Below, piece by piece: positions 1 to 5,192 of a stretch of DNA of 5,192 bases. Below the pieces are notes generated by a model, which had not been told where the DNA came from, searched no databases, and was given only the letters and a program-made list of their open reading frames with translations. A program made the translations under genes and the position numbers. The stretch's first letter is position 1. The number at the start of each line of letters is the position of its first letter. The stretch is from Chryseobacterium gleum (GTDB taxonomy: Bacteria; Bacteroidota; Bacteroidia; Flavobacteriales_D; Sanyastnellaceae), in contig CALQJP020000191.1 in NCBI GenBank assembly GCA_943330925.2, forward strand, positions 1 to 5,192. The letters are read 5' to 3'.

Positions 1-114
1 CACAAAGCACGTTCATTCAAGTTATGTCAAGGTTAATTGATTATTAATCCATGCAAAAAGAATCACCCTCACAACCGATATTCGCTGCTGCAATTCGAGG
101 ATAAAATTAAGGCA

Positions 115-912
115 TTGAAAAATTACTTTGACGGCAAAACGATTTGGGTGACGGGAGCAAGCTCAGGCATTGGCGAAGCGCTGGTGTATGCACTTTCTCA
201 TGCCGGTGCAAAACTGATTATCTCCGCTCGTCGCACACCCGAACTGGAGCGGGTAAAAGCAGCTTGTGCTAAACCGGAACACGTCGATATTCTTCCGATT
301 GACCTTGGCTCTTCCGATTCAGTAGCCATGGCTATTGAGGCCTGTTTCAGCAGGCATGCTCGCATCGACATGCTCTTCAACAACGGAGGCATCAGTCAGC
401 GCGCAGAAGCGCTCGATACAGAGATGGCGGTGGTTCGAAAGATGATGGAAATCGATTTTTTCAGCAACATCGCCCTCTCAAAAGCGGTTGCTCTGCACAT
501 GAAGGAGCATGGAGGTGGACACCTTGTTATAACCTCCAGTCTGATGGGAAAATGGGGGTTTTTCCTTCGCTCCGGATACGCGGCTGCAAAGCATGCACTT
601 CATGGCTATTACGATTCGATGCGCATGGAAGTAGAGCAATACAACATCAAGATTACGTTGCTCACTCCCGGTTTCATAGCCAGCGATATTTCAAAGCACG
701 CACTGAACGACCGGGGCATTGCAAGCGGAGAAATGGACAACAACCAGGCCTCAGGCATGAGCACTGACAAATGCGCCGAGGCAATTTTACGAGGTGTTGC
801 GGCCGGAAAAACGGAATTCGGAATTGGCGGTAAAGAGTTGCTAGGCCTCAAGCTCCGACGCTTTGTGCCGAGTCTTTTCGAAAAAATCTTACGGAAGCAA
901 TCGGCTCGTTAG
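115..912 (+). CDS. Classical SDR-family NAD(P)-dependent oxidoreductase (DHRS7-like)
   Basis: A complete 265-residue short-chain dehydrogenase/reductase, the usual length for classical SDRs, expected to be cytosolic or membrane-peripheral and to reduce or oxidise a carbonyl/alcohol with a nicotinamide cofactor. Visible motifs, numbered from the TTG at 115: TGASSGIG dinucleotide-binding loop (13-20), SARR (37-40) whose arginines suggest NADPH preference, adenine-contacting Asp63, NNGG (89-92, the NNAG equivalent), catalytic Ser142, and YAAAK with Tyr155 and Lys159. The fourth tetrad position is Asp114 instead of the usual Asn. The overall pattern and the basic C-terminus resemble DHRS7/DHRS7B-type SDRs; the substrate cannot be read from the sequence. 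Start choice: the frame is open from another TTG at 37, directly after a stop, but those 26 residues do not look like SDR sequence, and TTG 115 puts the first beta strand where the family has it. No in-frame ATG exists before the cofactor motif, and no well-spaced Shine-Dalgarno is seen. The TAG stop overlaps the convergent VOC gene. Family is sure, start less so. Confidence 0.93.
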   Translation: MKNYFDGKTIWVTGASSGIGEALVYALSHAGAKLIISARRTPELERVKAACAKPEHVDILPIDLGSSDSVAMAIEACFSRHARIDMLFNNGGISQRAEALDTEMAVVRKMMEIDFFSNIALSKAVALHMKEHGGGHLVITSSLMGKWGFFLRSGYAAAKHALHGYYDSMRMEVEQYNIKITLLTPGFIASDISKHALNDRGIASGEMDNNQASGMSTDKCAEAILRGVAAGKTEFGIGGKELLGLKLRRFVPSLFEKILRKQSAR

Positions 913-1973
913 TCACGGTCCTTGATGCGCGAGAAGCGCAACGCCTTCAGCATAAAATCGGGCAAGGGTTTCAGCGGATCACGCTTTTCCACGTTCAGAA
1001 AAACACCCCACTTTTCGATGATTGGCACTTTGTACACCTCAATCATCTCAATGAGCGTTCGATCGTCATCGTGAATGTAAGTGCAATGTACCTTCGTGTT
1101 ACCCATGCTCAGCGCATTACTGCTGTCGCAGGTGAAGCCATAACCTGAGCGGGCCAGGTCTTCACCGAGCGCTTTCATTCCCTTTACGTCAAAGCCGATG
1201 TGCGCAAAGCCTGTATCGGCCCATATTCGGTCTTCAAAAATGAAATTCGGTTTGCGGTCCAATGCCTGCACCAATTCGATATAGGTCTTGCCTGTCACAC
1301 GAGCAAAACCACCTCCGGGTTGGTTGCTTTGGGTAAGCAACACACGGCGATACGATTGCTTGCCTGCGGGCAATTCGCTCCAATCAGCAAAAACAGTGGT
1401 CGTATCATACACAACCTCGTCAAAACCCAATAAGCCGGCATACAGCTTCATGGCTTTGACCATATCAGATACGCCCGTGGTGCAACCCAAAACGCCACCG
1501 CTGTGGTGACCGCTATTGGTATACCAGGAATCGCCCTGCACGTATTGCCAGAGATTGCCATCGGGATCCTGGATGTAAAACGTTTCACGTCCCAGTGGAT
1601 CCTTTTGAATAGCTGTGAGACCGCTTGCTCCGTGTTGTTCGCAGAAGCGATGCGAAGCGTGCAAATCACGGCATTTAACCTGTGTGATGAATATTCCAAG
1701 ATCGCCCATTTGCACAGCATTCTTGGCCTTCACAGGCTCAAATGAAGTTGGTCGTATTACCTCAATGGCACAACCGCCCTGCAAGTTCATGACCATGCTC
1801 GCGCGTTTCGTAATGGTTGAGTTGCGCGTGTAGACATCCATTAGAGGTGCTGGCTGCACACTGTCAAAAAAAGGAATATCGAGTCCGAAAAATTTACGAT
1901 AAAAACGAAGCGACTTATCCATGTCGCTTACTGCTACGCCTATGTGTTGAAGGCCATTGATTCTTTTATACAT
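909..1973 (-). CDS. Two-domain VOC (glyoxalase/bleomycin-resistance/dioxygenase-fold) protein
   Basis: A 354-residue protein made of two vicinal-oxygen-chelate domains, i.e. four beta-alpha-beta-beta-beta modules. Module 1 opens with LQHIGVAVSDMDKSLRFY (residues 8-25) and closes with AIEVIRP (E71). Module 2 runs to DPDGNLWQYVQ (136-146). Module 3 starts near GCTTGVSDM (163-171) and closes with YIELVQ (E233). Module 4 spans FAHIGFDV (H258) to TLIEMIEV (E309). About 40 residues follow the last module. VOC proteins usually hold a divalent metal through His/Glu ligands at these strand positions; here only some remain (H10, E71, E233, H258, E309), so the enzyme type (isomerase, dioxygenase, lyase or a binding protein) is not assignable. 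Start: ATG at 1973 is preferred over the adjacent GTG at 1976. The start lies inside the end of the upstream acyltransferase gene (8 bp overlap), which suggests translational coupling. The TAA stop overlaps the convergent SDR stop. Fold assignment is confident, function unknown. Confidence 0.9.
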   Translation of the reverse strand: MYKRINGLQHIGVAVSDMDKSLRFYRKFFGLDIPFFDSVQPAPLMDVYTRNSTITKRASMVMNLQGGCAIEVIRPTSFEPVKAKNAVQMGDLGIFITQVKCRDLHASHRFCEQHGASGLTAIQKDPLGRETFYIQDPDGNLWQYVQGDSWYTNSGHHSGGVLGCTTGVSDMVKAMKLYAGLLGFDEVVYDTTTVFADWSELPAGKQSYRRVLLTQSNQPGGGFARVTGKTYIELVQALDRKPNFIFEDRIWADTGFAHIGFDVKGMKALGEDLARSGYGFTCDSSNALSMGNTKVHCTYIHDDDRTLIEMIEVYKVPIIEKWGVFLNVEKRDPLKPLPDFMLKALRFSRIKDRD

Positions 1974-3264
1974 CACTTTTCAAATATGGAATACGACTCA
2001 GCCATTGAATTACCTCATCTCTTTGTTTCAGCCAATCTTTGAACTCAGGAGTGTTGCGCATGTTGCGAACACGAAGGGTATGTCTCAACTGTTTAACAGT
2101 GCGCCACCACGGCAAGGTTATCAAGCCTGCAGGTATCGAGAGCCACAACCAGACAGCAGTGGAAGATTCAACTCCGGCCCAGCGCAAGACACCATATACT
2201 GCGCACAAATAGAGCGGAGTAATGAAGGTCCAAAATGAAATGCGTATTGAGTTTCGGAACAACGTATCCTTAATGACAGAATGCACAAACCGCTCCGTGA
2301 ACAGTTGCATTGGCCAAAACACGAGCGCAGAAAAAAGTGCAAACGGCAGGCCCAGCAACAAAAAAAGCACGTGCAGCAGATTGAACGAAGTTGCATACAA
2401 CTCCTCCTCGATTTTCATGCGGTGCATTCCTGTCCTGTATTGATTCACCTCATTATTCAAGAAAGGATGATACTCCGTCTTTTCATCCAGCTCACCTGCA
2501 ATAGCATGAAAAGCTTCGTACTTCTGCATGAGGCTTTGTGCGGATATTTTCTTATCGATTAGCGGCTTCAATGCCAGTATCTCTGCATGAACATCATCGT
2601 TATCAATGTGCAGCATAAGCTTTCGCAATGCCACATGCACCGCCTGTGTTATTTCTGCGTGCAATTTGGTGTGCGAAGCATCTTGCTTATCGAGGAACGC
2701 ATCCACTTCGATTGGTTCGCCGAACTTCACCAGCAGGTTTTTTTGTGGTTCGTAAAAGCTCTCATAATCCAATCCCACCGGCACGATGCATAGATCACGT
2801 ACACCCGATTCATAAGCGCCAATAACCAATCGGGCCAATCCCTTTTTGAGGGGCACCAGTTGTTTCTTTCCTCGGTGCGTACCCTCCGGAAAAATGCCGA
2901 TTACCGCATTGTTTTTCATGCGTTCGTAGCACATTTGAAAAATCTCGTTGTTGCGATCATGTATGTTGGCAACGCGATCCCGCTCCCTGTATACCGGCAT
3001 CATATTGATGCGTCGAAGGAAGCGATTTACAAGCGGGTTCTTGAACACATCGGCGCGGGTGAGCCAGTGCAACTGTTTGGAAGTAACGACGCACAAAACG
3101 ACCGGGTCAAGCAATGCATTTTGATGGTTGGCTACAATAACAACCGGTCGATTTTCAGGCAAACGGTGCGCGCCAGCAACGATTACTCTGCGGAAAAAAA
3201 AGTGAATACCCGACCACACGAATGGTCGAAGCACTTCGTAAATAATAGAATTTTTGTGAGCCAA
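1966..3264 (-). CDS. PlsC-like 1-acylglycerol-phosphate-type acyltransferase with C-terminal membrane region
   Basis: A 432-residue member of the lysophospholipid acyltransferase superfamily, which transfers acyl chains to glycerol phosphate, lysophosphatidate or related acceptors at the inner membrane. Block I is ANHQNALLDP (45-54), with the catalytic His47 and Asp53 separated by five residues, not the four of typical PlsC; this spacing also occurs in the yeast Gpt2/Sct1-like branch. Block II is MMPVYRERD (88-96, Arg93), block III is FPEGTHRG (125-132), and block IV is VPVGLDY (161-167). After a charged, probably helical linker (about 185-290) come three hydrophobic segments, about 293-320, 341-362 and 369-387, making it longer than the roughly 240-residue PlsC. 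The start is TTG at 3264: no in-frame ATG lies between it and the upstream in-frame stop, and AGGA sits 6 bases before it. It follows gmd by 34 bp without a visible terminator and overlaps the VOC gene by 8 bp, so co-transcription is likely. The exact acceptor is unknown; family is confident. Confidence 0.93.
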   Translation of the reverse strand: MAHKNSIIYEVLRPFVWSGIHFFFRRVIVAGAHRLPENRPVVIVANHQNALLDPVVLCVVTSKQLHWLTRADVFKNPLVNRFLRRINMMPVYRERDRVANIHDRNNEIFQMCYERMKNNAVIGIFPEGTHRGKKQLVPLKKGLARLVIGAYESGVRDLCIVPVGLDYESFYEPQKNLLVKFGEPIEVDAFLDKQDASHTKLHAEITQAVHVALRKLMLHIDNDDVHAEILALKPLIDKKISAQSLMQKYEAFHAIAGELDEKTEYHPFLNNEVNQYRTGMHRMKIEEELYATSFNLLHVLFLLLGLPFALFSALVFWPMQLFTERFVHSVIKDTLFRNSIRISFWTFITPLYLCAVYGVLRWAGVESSTAVWLWLSIPAGLITLPWWRTVKQLRHTLRVRNMRNTPEFKDWLKQRDEVIQWLSRIPYLKSDV

Positions 3265-3270
3265 TGCTTT

Positions 3271-3274
3271 TCCT
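3271..3274 (-). promoter_or_regulatory. Shine-Dalgarno-like site deciding the TTG start of the acyltransferase
   Basis: The minus strand reads CAGGAAAAGCATTG; AGGA ends 6 bases before the TTG at 3264, a normal ribosome-binding spacing. The in-frame stop TAA lies seven codons upstream of the TTG and no ATG intervenes, so this site supports a genuine TTG start. Such a clear site is less common in Bacteroidota than in many other phyla. Confidence 0.55.
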
Positions 3275-3298
3275 GAACCTTGTTAATCGACTAAAAGT

Positions 3299-4387
3299 CT
3301 ATTCGTGATAGTTGAGCACTTTGTGCCCACCTTCCATTAAATAACGGTCGCGTTTAAACAATTCGACATCTGCCTTCACCATGTCGTTTACCAGCTGTTC
3401 GAGGGTATGCTTGTGTTGCCATCCTAGTTTAGTTCTTGCCTTAGCCGGGTTTCCGATAAGCAAGTCTACTTCGGTAGGACGGAAATATTTAGGATCGATT
3501 TCGATAAGTACCTTCCCTGTTTTCGCATCGTGTGCCTTTTCATCGACGCCTGCGCCTTTCCACTCGAGGTTGATGCCCACGTGAGCAAAAGCCAGATTGC
3601 AGAAGTGTTTTACGCTGTGGGTTTCACCGGTGGCAAGAACGAAATCATCGGCCTCATCTTGCTGCATCATCATCCACATACCCTCCACATAGTCGCGGGC
3701 ATGACCCCAGTCGCGCTGAGCGTCAACATTTCCGAGGTACAACTTGTCTTGCAGCCCCATACTGATTTTCGCTACCGCTCTGGTAATTTTTCTCGTCACA
3801 AAGGTTTCGCCGCGCAAGGGAGACTCGTGATTAAACAAGATACCGTTGCAAGCAAACATGCCGTAAGCCTCGCGGTAGTTTCGTACAATCCAATATGCAT
3901 AGAGTTTGGCTACCGCATAAGGGCTTCGCGGATAGAATGGAGTTTCTTCGGATTGCGGCACCTCCATTACCTTACCATACAATTCGCTGGTTGAAGCTTG
4001 ATAAAACTTCGTCTTTTTTTCCAGACCCAGAATACGGATGGCCTCCAACAAACGCAACGCTCCTGTAGCATCAGCGTTGGCTGTATACTCAGGTGTTTCA
4101 AACGAAACTTGCACGTGGCTTTGAGCTGCGAGGTTGTAAATTTCATCGGGCATCGTTTCCTGCACCAAACGAATGAGATTGGTGCTGTCGGTAAGATCAC
4201 CGTAGTGCAAAAACATGTTTACACCCTTCTCGTGTTGGTCTTTGTAAAGGTGATCAATGCGGTCGGTATTGAACAACGAACTGCGACGTTTCACACCGTG
4301 TACTTCGTATCCTTTGCTCAACAGCAACTCGGCGAGGTATGCACCATCTTGCCCGGTTATTCCGGTTATAAGGGCTCTTTTCTTCAT
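3299..4387 (-). CDS. gmd: GDP-mannose 4,6-dehydratase
   Basis: A 362-residue, apparently intact extended-SDR enzyme that converts GDP-D-mannose to GDP-4-keto-6-deoxy-D-mannose in the cytosol, the first committed step towards GDP-L-fucose, GDP-D-rhamnose or GDP-perosamine for surface polysaccharide. Numbered from the ATG at 4387: cofactor loop GITGQDG (9-15), KRRSSLFNT (33-41, NADP-binding arginines), GDLTDS (63-68), catalytic TSE (Thr133, Glu135), and YAVAK with Tyr157 and Lys161. These lie one residue from the E. coli Gmd positions as I recall them. The NHESPLRGETFVTRK and RDWGHARDYVEGMW stretches are diagnostic of the family. An upstream in-frame TTG at 4408 would add seven residues but lies within the candidate -7 promoter box; ATG 4387 places the glycine motif at the normal distance from the N-terminus. 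The usual partner, GDP-fucose synthase (fcl), is not in the window. Assignment is near certain. Confidence 0.97.
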   Translation of the reverse strand: MKKRALITGITGQDGAYLAELLLSKGYEVHGVKRRSSLFNTDRIDHLYKDQHEKGVNMFLHYGDLTDSTNLIRLVQETMPDEIYNLAAQSHVQVSFETPEYTANADATGALRLLEAIRILGLEKKTKFYQASTSELYGKVMEVPQSEETPFYPRSPYAVAKLYAYWIVRNYREAYGMFACNGILFNHESPLRGETFVTRKITRAVAKISMGLQDKLYLGNVDAQRDWGHARDYVEGMWMMMQQDEADDFVLATGETHSVKHFCNLAFAHVGINLEWKGAGVDEKAHDAKTGKVLIEIDPKYFRPTEVDLLIGNPAKARTKLGWQHKHTLEQLVNDMVKADVELFKRDRYLMEGGHKVLNYHE

Positions 4388-4405
4388 GTACTGAAATTCA
4401 ACTTC

Positions 4406-4413
4406 CAAATCTA
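4406..4413 (-). promoter_or_regulatory. Candidate Bacteroidota -7 promoter element for gmd
   Basis: On the minus strand these bases read TAGATTTG, a full match to the Bacteroidota -7 consensus TAnnTTTG. It lies in the 63-bp gap after the ABC exporter gene, 18 bases before the gmd ATG, so a transcript starting a few bases downstream would have a leader of roughly 10-15 bases. No TTG is found at the expected -33 position (the area reads GAATTTCC), so the promoter is supported by one element only. It would drive gmd and probably the acyltransferase and VOC genes. Confidence 0.4.
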
Positions 4414-4450
4414 AGGGTTTCTGGGGGAAATTCGGCAGGCTTTGAGTGGT

Positions 4451-5192
4451 CTATTCCTGTTCGAATTGCAACTCACACAGGCGCTTGTAAAGGCCACCCG
4501 TTCTCATGAGCTCGTCGTGGTTACCGGTTTCCTGCACCCTTCCCTGATCGAGCACCACAATTTGATCAGCCTTTCGAATCGTAGAAAGTCGGTGTGCAAT
4601 TACAATGGAGGTGCGCCCCACCATTAACTTTTCCAACGCGTCTTGGACAAGTCGTTCGCTCTCACTATCGAGCGAACTGGTAGCTTCATCCAAAATAAGA
4701 ATGGTTGGGTTTCTCAACACAGCGCGTGCTATGGCTATTCGCTGGCGCTGACCGCCCGACAATTGAATGCCGCGTTCGCCAACAATGGTTTGAAATTTCT
4801 CGGGGAACGCTTCAATAAAATCGAAGGCATTTGCCTTTCTGGCTGCTTCGCGCACTTCGGCTTCACTTGCGCCCGGGGCACCGTATGCGATATTGTCGTA
4901 GATAGTGCCTCCAAACAAAATTACCTCCTGTGGCACGAACGCCATGTGTCGTCGGAGATCCGTTAATTCAAAATCAGAGGCAGGTCTATTGTCAAACTTT
5001 ATCTGACCGCCGGTTGGCACATAAAAACGCTGTATAAGCGATGCAATGGTTGACTTGCCAGAACCCGAAGAACCTACGAGCGCCACTTGTTTTCCGGCAG
5101 GTACATGAAACGACACGCCTTTCAAGACTTCTACATCCTGGCGTGATGCATAGGTGAATGTAACATTAGAAAATTCAATACTCCCGTTCATC
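4451..5192 (-). CDS. ABC exporter, ATP-binding domain (MsbA/ABCB type), 5' part outside window
   Basis: The C-terminal 246 or so residues of what is most likely a fused transmembrane/ATPase exporter that flips or exports lipids, lipid-linked glycans, peptides or drugs across the inner membrane. Numbered from the Met at 5191: A-loop Tyr14, Walker A GSSGSGKST (40-48), Q-loop Gln88, X-loop VGERG (137-141, typical of type IV exporters), signature LSGGQ (144-148), Walker B ILILDEA with catalytic Glu169, D-loop SSLD (172-175), and switch His200. All catalytic residues are present, so this half is a competent ATPase. The reading frame runs to the window edge. The ATG at 5191 sits where the linker motif Gly-x-Ile-x-Phe begins in fused exporters, so it is probably internal; a stand-alone ATPase starting there cannot be excluded. 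The TAG stop is followed by 63 bp without an obvious hairpin terminator before gmd. Substrate is not readable; an envelope lipid or glycan is suggested only by gmd next door. Confidence 0.93.
   Translation of the reverse strand, partial: MNGSIEFSNVTFTYASRQDVEVLKGVSFHVPAGKQVALVGSSGSGKSTIASLIQRFYVPTGGQIKFDNRPASDFELTDLRRHMAFVPQEVILFGGTIYDNIAYGAPGASEAEVREAARKANAFDFIEAFPEKFQTIVGERGIQLSGGQRQRIAIARAVLRNPTILILDEATSSLDSESERLVQDALEKLMVGRTSIVIAHRLSTIRKADQIVVLDQGRVQETGNHDELMRTGGLYKRLCELQFEQE

Noticed and set aside
37..114. N-terminal extension of the SDR from the TTG at 37
   Set aside because: The TTG follows a stop codon directly, the encoded 26 residues look like translated non-coding sequence, and TTG 115 fits the SDR N-terminus.
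1562..1605. Two GGATCC sites close together in the VOC gene
   Set aside because: They fall in or next to codons for the similar peptides DPDG and DPLG and are explained by coding sequence; no larger repeat surrounds them.
2860..3276. A 138-codon plus-strand open frame opposite the acyltransferase N-terminal half
   Set aside because: Antisense to the catalytic blocks of the acyltransferase; the translation has no recognisable domain.
3289..3299. Small inverted repeat GACT-TTT-AGTC at the gmd stop as a terminator
   Set aside because: The stem is only 4 bp with a 3-base loop and no following T-run, too weak for an intrinsic terminator.
3530..3994. A 154-codon plus-strand open frame inside gmd
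   Set aside because: It is fully antisense to a certain gmd gene and its translation has no recognisable domain; such shadow frames are common opposite coding sequence.
3998..4414. A 138-codon plus-strand open frame opposite the 5' half of gmd
   Set aside because: Antisense shadow of gmd with no domain features and no supported start signal.
4643..4966. A 107-codon plus-strand open frame opposite the ABC ATPase domain
   Set aside because: Antisense shadow of the conserved Q-loop to Walker B region.

Overview
The window most likely comes from a member of the Bacteroidota, probably a flavobacterium-like lineage. The evidence is the kind of proteins present (a PlsC-like acyltransferase with an HQNALLD block and a hydrophobic C-terminal region), mostly weak Shine-Dalgarno signals, and a perfect TAnnTTTG box, the Bacteroidota -7 promoter element, upstream of gmd. 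The assignment rests on recognition by eye; no search was run. Base composition looks balanced and even throughout, and no transposase, integrase, tRNA, rRNA, CRISPR array or long repeat is visible.

Layout, left to right. Positions 1-114 are a short non-coding leader. Positions 115-912 (+) encode a classical short-chain dehydrogenase/reductase (SDR). The rest lies on the minus strand and reads from right to left: the C-terminal nucleotide-binding half of an MsbA-type ABC exporter (4451-5192, cut by the window edge), GDP-mannose 4,6-dehydratase gmd (3299-4387), a membrane acyltransferase of the lysophospholipid acyltransferase superfamily (1966-3264), and a two-domain VOC/glyoxalase-fold protein (909-1973). 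The SDR and VOC genes converge and overlap by 4 bp at their stop codons. The acyltransferase and VOC genes overlap by 8 bp. gmd and the acyltransferase are 34 bp apart. The exporter and gmd are 63 bp apart, and that gap holds the candidate gmd promoter. Coding density is almost complete; no stretch over 300 bp lacks a gene.

How the genes may work together: gmd makes GDP-4-keto-6-deoxy-mannose, the precursor of GDP-fucose, GDP-rhamnose or perosamine for surface glycans. The exporter family moves lipids or lipid-linked molecules, and the acyltransferase probably acylates a glycerolipid or related acceptor in the membrane. A cell-envelope theme is therefore plausible for the minus-strand run, but it is inference. 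The VOC protein and the SDR have no assignable substrate. The two translationally packed genes (acyltransferase and VOC) plus the abutting SDR form the least explained part of the window. I see no clear sign of a novel defence, mobile or RNA-based system; the window looks like ordinary chromosomal metabolic and envelope genes with some residue-level oddities.
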